Of a stretch of 64,000 bases of DNA, positions 54,115 to 64,000 are shown piece by piece. The position numbers and the translations under genes were made by a program. This DNA is from Chrysemys picta bellii (lineage: Eukaryota > Chordata > Testudines > Emydidae), in contig NC_088800.1 in NCBI RefSeq assembly GCF_011386835.1, positions 88,031,481-88,095,480 of the forward strand, in the 5' to 3' direction. Each line of letters starts with the position of its first letter. Position 1 is the first letter of the stretch. The notes beneath the pieces are model-generated. The model had not been told where the DNA came from and made no database searches. It saw nothing but the letters and a program-made list of their open reading frames with translations.

Positions 54115-56560
54115 GTGGGATTGGTGTTCAATAGAGTGCCACCAACTGACCTTGTAGTTTCTACTGGAGGACTTCAATGCTCATGTGGGGAATGATGGAG
54201 ATACCTGGAGGGGATTGATTGGGAGGAATGGCCTCCCTGGTCTGTGCTAGTCATGGATTGTGCATAACTAATACCATGTTCAAACACAAGGTTGCTCATA
54301 AATCTACTTGGTACCAGAGCACCTTGGGCTGAAGATCAATGATCGACTTCATAGTTGTCTCGTCAGACCCAAGGCCATATGCTCTGGAAAGTCAGGTGGA
54401 GAGAGGCAGAACTGGTAACCTGATTGGTGGTGAGTTGGATCCAATGCATGGGACGCCAGCTGGATAGACAGGAGGCCCAAATGATCAGTGCGAGTCTTCT
54501 GGGAACATCAGGTAGAGGACCCTGTGGTGAAAGACTTCAATTCTCACCTCTGAAAGAAATTCTCCTGCATTCTGGGTGAGATCTTGGACATTGAATCTGA
54601 GTGGACCATGTTCAGGGCCTCAATCATTGAGGCAGCCACAAAAAGCTGTGGCCTGAAGGCAGTTGGTCCCTGTCATGGTGGCAACCCTAGTATCTGCTGG
54701 TGGACTCCAGTGGTGAGGGAAGCTGTCAAGGCAGTGAAGGAGGCCTTCTGAGCAATGCTCGTGAACTGGACGCCTGATACAGCTCAGAGGTACCTGCTGG
54801 CTAAGAGAGCTGTGGTTGTTGAAATGAAAGCCCAGGCTTGGGAGAAGTTTGGCGAGACCATGGAGAATGACTATCAGACAGTCTCAAATGTGTTCTGGTA
54901 AAACATATGTTGCCTTAGGAGGCTCAGCGGGATGTTGCCCAGGCCGTACTCAGAAAGGTGGTGAAACGCTGACCTCGACTGAGGAGATTGCCGAGAGGTG
55001 GAAGGAACACTTTGAGGAACTCCTCAACCTGATGGACACGTCCCGCTTCCAGGAGGCAGCACTGGAAACCTCCATGAGACCGGATCTGGTTCTGCTGCTG
55101 AGGTCAATAGGGTGGTAAATGGAGGGGTGGACAAGATTTGCCTGGAGATGTTGAAACCACTGGACAATGTTGGGGTGTGGTGGTTAACGCGCATCTTCAA
55201 TGTTGCATGGAAGGTGGGTGCAGTACCTCTGGACTGGCAAACCAGGGTGGTGGTCCCAATCTTTTAAGAAAGGAGACTGACGGATGTGTTCCAACTATAG
55301 GGGGATCACACTCCTCAGCCTCCCCAGCAAAGCCTATGCCAAGGTGCTGGAGAGGAGGTTACGCCTGTTAGTTGAACCTCAGATTCAGGAGGGACAATGC
55401 AGATTCCATCCTGGCAGTTGAACGATGGACCATTTGCTCTCTCATAGATACTTGAGGGGTTGTGGGACTTTGCTAATCCAGTCTATTTTTGTTTTGTAGA
55501 CCTGGAGAAGGCATATGACCATGTTCCCCGAGATGTCTTGTGGGAAGTGCTGTGGGAGTATGAGGTGCCGGTGCCACTTTTGTGTCCTATCTGGTCCCTC
55601 TATTCTCGGAGTGAGAGTTGTGTTTGTATTCTTGGTATTAAATAGAGTTTGTTCAAGGTGCGCATTGGACTCCACCAAAGATGTATCTTGTCCCCACTCC
55701 TGTTCATGATTTTCATGGACTGGATATCAAGGCACAGCTGAGCTGTGGAGTGCATCCAGTATGGGGACTCTCTGCTGTTTGCAGATGATGATGTCCTTGC
55801 TTCTTCAGACTGATTTCCAACATGCTCTCTAACGTTTCACTGCAGTGTGTGAAGCGGCTGGGACGAGAATCAGCACTTCCAAATCAGAGGTCGTGGTCTT
55901 TGCTCGGAAGAAAATGGACTGCTCTCTCCAGGTGATGGGGGAGCAGCTGCCCTTAGTGGATAAGTTCAAGTATCTAGGGATCTTGTTCACGAGTGATGGC
56001 AAGTGGGAACATGAGATCAACTGACAGATTGGCGCAACTGTGATGCGGGTGCTGTACCAATCCATGGTGGTGAAGCAGGACCTGAGTTCTCTGGTGAAGC
56101 TTTCTGTTTACAGGTAACTTTATGTCCCATCCTCTCCTATGATCGTGAACTTTGAGTAATGACCGAAAGGACGAGATTGTGGGTACAAGTGGCACAAATG
56201 AGGTTTCTCTGCAGAGTGGCTGGGCTTACTATTCAAGATAGGGTGAGGAGCTTGGCTATATGGGAGGGCCTCGGAGTAGAGCCGCTACTCCTCCGGATCA
56301 AGAGGAGCCGGTTGAGGTGGTTCGGGCACCTGATAAGGATGCCCCCAGGAGGCTTCCATTAGAACTTATACTGGGCATGTCCCAGTGGGTGGAGGCTCCG
56401 AGGCCGACCCATGACACACTGAAGGGATTATATCTCCGGGCTGGCCTGGGAACACTGCAGGGAATCCACCAGGAGGAGCTGGAACCTGTTGTAGCGGAAA
56501 AGGAGGTCTGGTCCTCCCTACTCGCTATGCTGCTGCCATGACTCTTACGCGGAAAAGCGA
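54115..56560 (+). mobile_element. Non-CR1 LINE relic (Rex/RTE-like)
   Basis: From left to right the + strand encodes an endonuclease end ([14 protein letters not shown], read across frames), STEEIAERWKEHFEELLN, FVDLEKAYDHVPRDVLWEVL, an RT LLFADDD-like box near 55775-55795, and RDRVRSLAIWEGLGVEPLLL with RLRWFGHLIRMPPGG at the C-terminus. This domain set and C-terminus are those of a fish and reptile LINE group distinct from CR1. I am not sure whether it belongs to Rex1 or an RTE-type clade. Many stops and frameshifts show it is old. Confidence 0.75.
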
Positions 56561-56579
56561 TATAAAGGAAAAAAAAGAC

Positions 56580-57050
56580 CACCAGTCAAGCTGGAAAGTA
56601 ACGTTTTATGCAATATACATTCCACAAATGTCCAATAGTTTTCTTAGATTTTAGTGAGATCTACACACTCAGCCAGGTTTGAAGGAAATTTTTTTGAGTA
56701 GCTTTCACGTTTTAAACATTTTAAAATCCTGCAGGTAAGTGGAGGGTCCCTTAAACAGTGTTCTTATGAAGAAAAAGGTACAAACAGTTTTTAGGCAGGG
56801 TGTCTCTTTGCCGTGCCCTGAAAATGCTTGAGAAAGTGGTTTTTCACATCAGTCTCACTTGAAGAACTACTGTCTGTTAAAAAGTGCGTTACAGTGTCAG
56901 AACTGAAAATCTTTTAGATGCTAGGCAACCCTTCATAATCCCACCGGTTTTCATATCATCATCTTGATAATCCAGTCCTCTCTTTCTCTCAAATTTTGGA
57001 TTTGAAGCTACATTAACTGTATTGATTCCTATTCCTATTCAGATGGTAAA
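56580..57050. other. PDPK1 intron 1, nothing recognised
   Basis: No feature supported between the LINE relic and the right copy of the inverted repeat. Confidence 0.4.
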
Positions 57051-57056
57051 TAAAAA

Positions 57057-57221
57057 CTGCTGTAATTCCTCTGACTCTGGCAATTCTCTCCAGCCATGTT
57101 TGGAGAAGGTACAGTGTTCTTGAACACCTTGGCGTTAGATGGGTTGTCTTAGAAATTTTACTTGATCTGAGCTTTGTATAACCTCTTGGTTTGCCATCTA
57201 ATTATTGTAGGAAGGTAACTT
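57057..57221. repeat. Right copy of a 165-bp inverted repeat pair
   Basis: It is the inverted counterpart of 53867-54031, clearly similar along its whole length with scattered substitutions and small indels. It lies just left of a fold-back retroposon. Confidence 0.75.
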
Positions 57222-57280
57222 TACGCTCTTTACAGCTAAGAAATACCATACTAATTAACACAAATTACCTGTATGGTATA

Positions 57281-57454
57281 AAGAAGAACAGGAGTACTTG
57301 TGGCACCTTAAGGCCTAACAAATTTATGCATCCGAAGAAGTGGGCTGTAGTCCACGAAAGCTTATGCTCTAATAAATTTGTTAGTCTCTAAGGTGCCACA
57401 AGTACTCCTGTTCTTCTTTTTGCGGATACAGACTAACACGGCTGCTACTCTGAA
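57281..57454 (+). mobile_element. Fold-back short retroposon, copy 5
   Basis: It is flanked by a perfect 14-bp duplication, ACCTGTATGGTATA (57267-57280, 57455-57468). The right part ends ACAGACTAACACGGCTGCTA and CTCTGAA, the conserved 3' end. The first 45 or so bases are an inverted copy of the block near 57375-57420. Confidence 0.9.
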
Positions 57455-57469
57455 ACCTGTATGGTATAG

Positions 57470-58340
57470 TTCATGTGCAGAAAATAGAGAACCATATTGG
57501 CTTCATATGACTATTTGTTCTGCTCTACTGAAACAAGATTTAAACGTGGGAAACACACTCTGCATTATTAATGTTTTTTGTAATTTAGAAGCTGGCAGCT
57601 GAACATATGCTGTAAATACTTGATAAGTACAACAGTCATGTCTAATACAATCCCTTTTTCTCATCCATCACTAGGTTGACTGTCTCATATGCTTCTGTGC
57701 TGCCATCAACAAATTTGATATTTGAAATTTGAATATTTCATTCAGTTCATACTACAAACCTCTCCTGAGCTTTCACATTGTCTTCTGCTTGCACAGTTGT
57801 ACTCCTTCAGTGGGCAGTAAGCATTCTGCTCCTTTGGTTAGGACAGAATACTTGGAGTTGGGATTCTTGGTTCTGTTCCCAGCTCTCTTTGCTGTCTTCA
57901 AGAAAATTACTCTAGATTTAGATCAGAGTAAAAAGAGCAGTGCAGTTCAGCAGAGTTACTTCAGACTACATCAGTATAAGAGAGTAGAATTTGGCACTTT
58001 GTGTGCTTGGGAAAATCACTTAGGGAAACTGTGGTGCAGAATTTATCTCCTTAGTTGAGGACAGTTTTTTTTGAAGATTAATGTTTATAAAGAACTTGGA
58101 GGTCCACCAACAGGTGCTGTTTGTAATAGCAGAAGGTATAAAATGGAGGACTTGCCTGGATAGAGGTGTCGGGTCATCAGCCTGTGGGGAAAATAACAAT
58201 GTTGGGTGTCAGTGACAATGCAGTAATTTTCTCTTTAGACTTTAAAAATAGATTGGCAGCCCTCTTTGGGAATGTTTAGTGTTTGTGATTGCCATTGTAC
58301 TGGGATGAGTGGATGAGAATGTGTCTGAGATGTATGTAAT
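57470..58340. other. PDPK1 intron 1, no gene recognised
   Basis: The open frame at 57729-58058 has no similarity that I recognise and lacks splice-site support. Confidence 0.4.
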
Positions 58341-58344
58341 GGAT

Positions 58345-59335
58345 GGCACCTGTTAATAAATGTAAACTAAATTGTTTGCCTCTTAATACTGTTTTGGGAG
58401 TCAAACAGGGCTATGTTATTGATCCAACACTCTTCTCCGTTTACGTTGCCGTGATCCTGATTCTCATCCGCGACCACCTTCCTGAAGGAATCGGGATTGA
58501 GTATCGTATGGATGGTCAAATCCTCAATCTCTGACATCGCCAAACAAAATAGATCACAATAATTGGCATCACTGACCTTCAGTATGCAGATGACTGTGTC
58601 ATTCTGGCATGTATGGAGGCTGATCTCCAAAGTACCCTAAATCTTTTTGCAGATGCCTGTCACAGCCTGGGTCTCTCTCTCAACATTGGGAAAACTAAGA
58701 TACTATACCAGCTCTCACCTGCACAAACTGCTTTTTGTACTCCACAAATCACCATCAGTGGAGAACTCCTGGAAAATGTGGACCATTTTCCATACCTTCA
58801 CAGCCACCTCTCCCAAACAGCCAGCATAGAGACAGAAACTGAATACAGGATCCGCTGTGCCAGCACATCCTGTGGAAGACTACTCAAACAAGCCTTCAAT
58901 GATAGGGATCTGCAAACAGGCACCAAGATCTTGGTTTACAAGGCAGTTGTCATCCCCACCATTCTCTATGAATGTGACACCTGGGTAATCTATAGACAAC
59001 ATCTCAAATGACTGGAGTGGTTCCAACAGAGCTGCCTCAGGAGGATTCTCAGGATCAGCTGGGAAGACCAACACACTAACATCCGCGTTTTCTCTGCAGC
59101 CAGCATCAACAGTATAGAAGCACAGGTCATAAAACACAAACTTTGCTGGGCTGGCCATTGTGTATGTATGCCTGATGCTTGCCTCCCAAAGCAGGTACTC
59201 TTCTATCCATTAAGTTTAGGGAAGAAGGGTTCTCGGAAGGCAGTGGAAGTGCTTCAAAGACATACTGAAATTACGCCTTTAAAAGGGAGGCATCAATCCA
59301 GCAAACTGGGAGGACAAACGGGCTGCTAACAGGGA
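58345..59335 (+). mobile_element. Second non-CR1 LINE relic, RT C-terminal half
   Basis: The + strand encodes GVKQGYVIDPTLFSVYVAV (the GVRQGC-x-P motif), then across a stop LQYADDCVILACMEADLQ with the catalytic YADD at about 58577-58605. It continues GLSLNIGKTKILYQLSP, VDHFPYLHSHLSQ, KILVYKAVVIPTILYECDTW and QLRWAGH-like sequence near 59145. The C-terminus resembles widespread invertebrate and vertebrate LINEs outside CR1. Clade is not assigned. It is 5'-truncated. Confidence 0.75.
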
Positions 59336-59344
59336 GTTTCACAA

Positions 59345-60003
59345 GGGAGTTTGGAAGGGGAGTGGGAAGGGAGTTGGGGGTCCCTTTATTCCCCTTAAAA
59401 CCTATAAACTAAACTACATTCAAAACTTCTTGCTTAAACAACCCTTTCATTAACTAGAAGACAATGCAGGCAGAAGCCCAGCTGGAGAGTGGGGGCTATC
59501 CAGTTTATTGTGCTGAGTGCAGCATGTATGATTACCTGCCCTGTGGGCAGGTGGCGTATGTGTGCATTTGGTGCAGGCTCCTGGCCCTCAGAGACCACGT
59601 ACGGACTTTGGAGGCCAGGGTGGCGGAACTGGAGGAGCTAAGGGAGGCAGAGAGGTATGATGAAGATGCTTTCCGGGACACTGTAGAATTGTCCCACCTC
59701 CGGTCAGATAACCTCTTTGCTGTTGAGGAGGATGAAAGGCCCAGGGAAGCAGAGCAGTCAACGGGAGCAGAGGGAAACCTTCCCATAGTTGGGACCCTCC
59801 TTCCAGGTGGTGCTGGGGTTGCCTCTTGCACTGAGGTTACCTCTCTGGGGGAGGGAACTCCAGTTGCTAGGAAAAGGCAGGTGTTAGTAATGGGAGATTC
59901 GATCATTAGAAATGTAGATAGCTGGGTTTGTGATGACCGGGAGAACTGTATGGTGACTTGCCTGCCTGGTGCGAAGGTTGCGGATCTCTCGAGGCATCTA
60001 GTT
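59345..60003 (+). mobile_element. CR1 5' UTR and ORF1, 3'-truncated copy
   Basis: The 5' UTR (CTTAAAACCTATAAACTAAAC and ACCCTTTCATTAACT) matches the complement of the CR1 at 12.9-18.3 kb. ORF1 from 59464 is open for 182 codons: a Cys-rich N-terminus (CAECSMYDYLPCGQ and CIWC), a coiled coil (RTLEARVAELEELREAERY) and the start of the SGNH-like domain (VLVMGDSIIRNVDSWV). The match ends abruptly at about 60003, inside the domain. The last residues of the open frame and what follows are unrelated sequence. Confidence 0.85.
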
Positions 60004-60005
60004 CT

Positions 60006-60730
60006 GCTGTAAAGGATTCTGCAGAGCCAGCCAGCCCACCCTCCCCACCCCCGTTTTCTGATGCACTCGGTATAATTCTGTTTCAGCTTGTGGTCTTAGA
60101 CTGTAATCCTGTAATAGCAGAGGACCAGTTTTGCTCTTCTATTGTTCAGAGTTGTATAGTAACGAAACATTTGAAATTTGGCCTGAACTTCTCTAACAAG
60201 TTCATGGACAATTTAAAAATAAAGCTGGTTGATGTCTTCCTTGTGAACATCTAAGGCTTAGCAGAGTTTAATGCAGAGCCTGCTCTGACATGCCAGTTCT
60301 CCCTGCCCACTCTGACAGGTCCAGGCTGAGGTAAGTTGTAGAAGTCTGATTGGAACTTTGAAGTAGAAATACTCAAAACAAAATGTGCCTTATGGTCCTG
60401 GACAGAAGAAAGCCGTGATATTATACACCCATGGTTATGTGACTTTTAGTGTCTCTACTGCTTGGTTAGTTTTTGGAATTTGCAGAAATTACTAGCGTTT
60501 TTTCCTTTGAGAAGACAATTGCAGTAAAGATGAGATCTAGCCCCTTCCTCATATAATTTAACTCTATAAGGTATGAATTCCAGTGTTGGTGGTGGAGAGT
60601 GTCATGCAAGAGGGTAAAGAGGTGTGTTGATAAAATAAAAATGCTGATAATTAATAAACCAAAATTTCATTTGGCAAGCTTTAAATGGGACTCTAGTCAT
60701 CAATCTCTCTCATCTCTTAGACAATTTAAA
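60006..60730. other. PDPK1 intron 1, nothing recognised
   Basis: No feature could be supported. Confidence 0.4.
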
Positions 60731-60737
60731 GTGACCT

Positions 60738-60890
60738 ATATAAATATTGGAGACAAGGTGGGTGAAGTAGTATCTTTTATTGGACTAACTTCTATTGGTG
60801 GAAGAGACAAGCTTACACAGAGCTCTTCTTCAGGTCAAAATGTTTCTCTAATATCCTCAGACCAACATGGCTACAACACCATTGCATATA
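60738..60890 (+). mobile_element. Short retroposon related to the fold-back family
   Basis: The segment runs from TATAAATATTGGAGACAAGG through GAGCTCTTCTTCAGGTC to AGACCAACATGGCTACAACA. The last part resembles the conserved 3' end ACAGACTAACATGGCTACCA of the other copies. No inverted arm is present. Confidence 0.55.
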
Positions 60891-60899
60891 AAAGAAATA

Positions 60900-62728
60900 G
60901 AGCATTTAAACTAAGTAAAGGTTATTATAAAACTAAACTTGATGGTTTGAGTCTGTTGGCCAGAGCAAAGCTAGGAGATGTGTGAACTCTTGTAAGAAAT
61001 GAATGAAACTGTTTTGAATGGTGAGTAGCAGGCATACTAATTATTTCAGGAAAAATTGGATGATTCCAATGATGAGTTTAAAGGGTTATTGTTTTATGCT
61101 TGAGCTGTCAGTTGCCTTTTTGGAAGTCTGAAGGGAAACTTTCACTGATGCTTCTCTCACCCAGAGTGGTAATGTGGTTGTGGGGGGTGTGTGTGTGTGT
61201 GTAATGCTGTCCTCTGGCAAAAAGACACAAACACACATGCAAGAGCGCAAGTATAACTGCTTGAAAAGGTACTTTTTTTTTAATTTAGTTTTTATTTTTT
61301 TTAAAGTTCCATTTACTTCAGTGCAGCTGCTCAGTTGAGTAAAGTTACATAAGTGTTTGCAGGGTCTGGCCCTAATTACAGAGTAGGATCAAAAGACTTA
61401 AGCACAGAGAAGGAATGAAGAAGTAGTAAGGCACAGGAGGAAGACAATAAGATTATGTGTTTACATGGAAGGTTAACATTCATGGCTTGGTAACCAGGGC
61501 TTTTTGGGTTTAGTTACCTGTAAAGCCTGTATACCAGCTCAATAACTACTAGGTGGTGGTTAGAAACTACTTATTGAAGTATTGGTATCATAACTTCAGT
61601 GTGAAGAATGCAACAAAGTGTATAACTAAAAGCCACCAAGTTATATTTAAATTCTGTTATATTTCAGTCCAGTTTTGTTGGTTCTTTGGAATAAAAAGAC
61701 AGTGGATTTTTTTCATCTTTATAGTTGCTTGTTAAGTAAATACCTGGATGTATCAACCTTGCTTTCAAATTTAATTTCTGAAATGAATTGAAAAATATAG
61801 ACTCTCCAAGGCTTTCAGATCAGTGTGTCATGATATCACTACAGGGCAGAGTTAGTTTCTGCTAAAGGACAAACGGTCAGCCACAAAGAATGAGTTGGGT
61901 CTAAAAGACAATTCATCCTTTACATTTTTATTTTTTAAGTCTTCACAAGATTTCAGTGAATCCTTAACTATGTGGGAAATTTGAAGAGTCTGACGGCTCA
62001 GTTAAGGTTGTTTGGGCAGGATTGCATAGATTCTGATTTTGCCCAAAGTGCCAAAAACAAACTTTTTTTTAAAAAGGAAAAAGTAGGAGGGGAGGAAAAG
62101 AGAAAAACTGAAGGAAATTTGCTCGCAAATACAAACTCTGCCTTGGTGTCACTGGCAGATCTTAAATTCTCTTAATCAGCCCATTCACACTTAGCTCTGT
62201 GTCTGTGTATTGGGACTAGAGGTGAAGAATAATCTTCCCTTAAAGTATGATTTGTATAAAATGAGTGCGGATAGAATATCTGCATCTTCATTCCTTTTAT
62301 ATACATCTTTGTATTAAAGTACCAATTCATTGGGCCACACTTCCAGTAGCTCTGTCCCAGCCTATACTTATTCTCAGTCTCCTACACACCACCCCCACTT
62401 CCTATGCTCTACACTAGTTTGTTTTGACTGCTTCCTTTGCTCATTCCTGGCTCCTGCTTCCTTCCGTGCAGCCCTCTACACTTCAGATAGTCTCTTGATA
62501 AATATTTACACTCCTGAAGACCCACCAGTTCTGTGAAGCATTGCAGATCTGTTTTTGTTGTGCACAGCAGTGTATTGTACCTTCTTGTAAGTTTATACTA
62601 TAGTTCTTCAGGGAAAGGACTCTGCTATATGGCATACTTACACTTTGTACATTGTCATGCATTTATGCTGTTTAGCCCCTCCGATTATACATTTAGCTAA
62701 ATGAATATGTTGAACCCTCTCTTTTCAG
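60900..62728. other. PDPK1: PDPK1 intron 1, 3' part
   Basis: Contains a (GT)n run near 61184-61201 and AT-rich sequence. It ends in the acceptor CCTCTCTTTTCAG at 62716-62728 in front of PDPK1 exon 2. No other exon was seen. Confidence 0.6.
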
Positions 62729-62998
62729 TATGATGCTGTTCCAATCCAGTCGAGTGTGGTTATATGTTCCTGCCCATCCCCATCAATGGTGAGGAACCAG
62801 ACAGATTCCAGCACTCCATCTGTCATTACCACCTGTGGCAGCAGAAAGGGGTCTAACATGGAGGGAACTGCAGCTGAATCAAGGTCAAGTTCAAACTCCC
62901 TACAGCAACATTCAGGACAACAGCCTCCAGAGCCTCGAAAAAAACGACGTGAGAATTTCAAATTTGGGAAGATTCTGGGTGAAGGATCTTTCTCAACA
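62729..62998 (+). CDS. PDPK1: PDPK1 exon 2 (N-terminal linker and start of kinase domain)
   Basis: The 270-nt exon encodes 90 residues in phase 0, from YDAVPIQSSVV to GKILGEGSFST, between a ttttcag acceptor and a gtgagt donor. It continues MASTSSHL from exon 1. Landmarks are CSCPSPSMVR, shared with human, a Ser/Thr/Gln-rich variable linker (exon residues 24-69) that differs from mammals, a basic KKRRENFKFG, and the glycine-rich nucleotide-binding loop GEGSFS. The exon boundary after the loop Ser-Thr is the same as in human (recalled). PDPK1 is the AGC kinase that phosphorylates the activation loops of AKT, S6K, SGK and PKC. Its PH domain, encoded outside the window, binds PIP3 at the plasma membrane. 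The Lys/Glu pair, catalytic loop and PIF pocket are also downstream. The open frame continues past the donor into intron by chance. Confidence 0.95.
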
Positions 62999-63055
62999 GT
63001 GAGTAATACAGCTATTTTTCAGCTCCTTGCTAAATTGGTTCAACAAACACATAAC

Positions 63056-64000
63056 CACAGAGTCATAGAAAGAAAGGGGTGGAAGGGACCTCAAGAGGTC
63101 ATCTAGTCCACCCCCCACACTGAGGCAGGACCAACTATACTTAGACCATCCCCAACAGGTGTTTGTCTAACCTCTTCTTAAAAACATGAGTGAGATTCTA
63201 CCACCAACTCTGGTAACATATTCCACTACTTATAGTTAGTTTAGATATTGGGAAATACTTTCTAATTGTCCCTTGCTGCAGATGACACTGATTATTTATT
63301 TCTTGTCCTACCATCATGGACATGGAGAACAGTTGATCACTGTTCTCTTTATAACAACCCTTAACCTATTTGAAGACTGCTATCAGGTCCCTCACAACTC
63401 TTCTTTTCTCAAGATTCAAACATACAGTGTTTTTTTTGTTTTGTTTTTTTTTAAACTTTCCACAAAGGTCAGGTTTTGTAAATCTCTTACCATTTTTGTT
63501 GCTCTCCTTGGCATGCTCTCCAGTTTGTCCACATCTTTCTTAAAACATGGCATCCAAACCTGGACAGATTCCTCTAGCCGAGGCCTCACCGTTCCCATGC
63601 AGAATGAGTGTTACTTCCCATGTCTTACATATAAAACTCATGTTAATACACCCCAGAATATTAGCTTTTTTTCACAACTGCTTCACATTATTGGCTTATG
63701 TTCCATTTGTGTTCTGCTATATACCCTCAGATCCTTTTCTGCAGTACTACTGGTTAGTCAGTTATTCCCCATTTTGTATTTATACATTTACTTTTTCCTT
63801 CTAAAGTGTAGTACTTTGTACTTGTCCTTACTGAGTTTCATCTTGTTGATTTCAGACCAATTCTCCAGTTTGTCAAGATCATTTTGAATTCTAATCCTGT
63901 TCTTTAAAGTCCTTATTATGACCCCTTCCTGCTTGGTGTCAGTCACAAATTTTATAAACTTAATCTCCTCTTCATTATCCAAGTCATCATTAAAAATGTT
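63056..64000 (-). mobile_element. CR1 copy in PDPK1 intron 2, runs off the window
   Basis: It starts with the complement of the CR1 3' UTR (GAGTCATAGAAAGAAAGG and GGAAGGGACCTCAAGAGGTC). On the minus strand it encodes VRPRLEESVQVWMPCFKKDV with RRATKMVRDLQNLTF, then NDLDKLENWSEINKMKLSKD, RT C-terminal motifs of CR1. The element continues beyond 64000. Confidence 0.85.

Noticed and set aside
63273..63887. 204-codon + strand frame
   Set aside because: Antisense of the minus-strand CR1 in PDPK1 intron 2.

Overview
This window is vertebrate nuclear DNA, almost certainly from a turtle and probably a cryptodire. The evidence is two genes with vertebrate exon structure and splice signals, set in dense reptile-type repeats: many CR1 LINE copies, a tRNA-derived SINE of the cryptodiran type with a CR1-like tail, hAT-like elements with 8-bp target duplications, a Gmr1-type Ty3/gypsy element and a DIRS element. 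Most long open frames here are retrotransposon relics or GC-rich shadows, not host genes.

Two host genes are present, both on the + strand. (1) The 3' end of IL9R (interleukin-9 receptor): a box-1 exon (2368-2452), the terminal exon encoding the cytoplasmic tail (3548-4075) and a 3' UTR to a likely poly(A) signal near 4905. The upstream exons are not visible. (2) The 5' end of PDPK1 (3-phosphoinositide-dependent protein kinase 1): a CpG-rich promoter (about 27.0-27.9 kb), an 8-codon first coding exon (27903-27926), a roughly 34.8-kb first intron, and exon 2 (62729-62998) carrying the N-terminal linker and the start of the kinase glycine-rich loop. The rest of PDPK1 lies beyond the right edge.

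The intergenic part (4.9-27.0 kb) holds a decayed minus-strand Gmr1-like LTR element (5.9-9.7 kb) in which integrase precedes reverse transcriptase and gag carries a SCAN-like stretch; a near-full-length minus-strand CR1 (12.9-18.3 kb) split by a hAT-like element; a solo LTR with a perfect 5-bp duplication (20.3-21.1 kb); smaller DNA elements; CR1 fragments; and a 58-bp-unit minisatellite next to the PDPK1 promoter.

Intron 1 of PDPK1 (27.9-62.7 kb) holds more hAT-like elements and MITEs, a solo LTR, a DIRS element with two nested insertions (44.7-47.3 kb), a 2.5-kb element with long inverted ends and one almost intact unfamiliar transposase-like gene (49.9-52.4 kb), two non-CR1 LINE relics, a 5'-complete but 3'-truncated CR1, and several copies of a short fold-back retroposon with 13-14-bp target duplications. 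The strongest candidate for something undescribed is the 49.9-52.4 kb element. The fold-back retroposon and the Gmr1/SCAN element come next.
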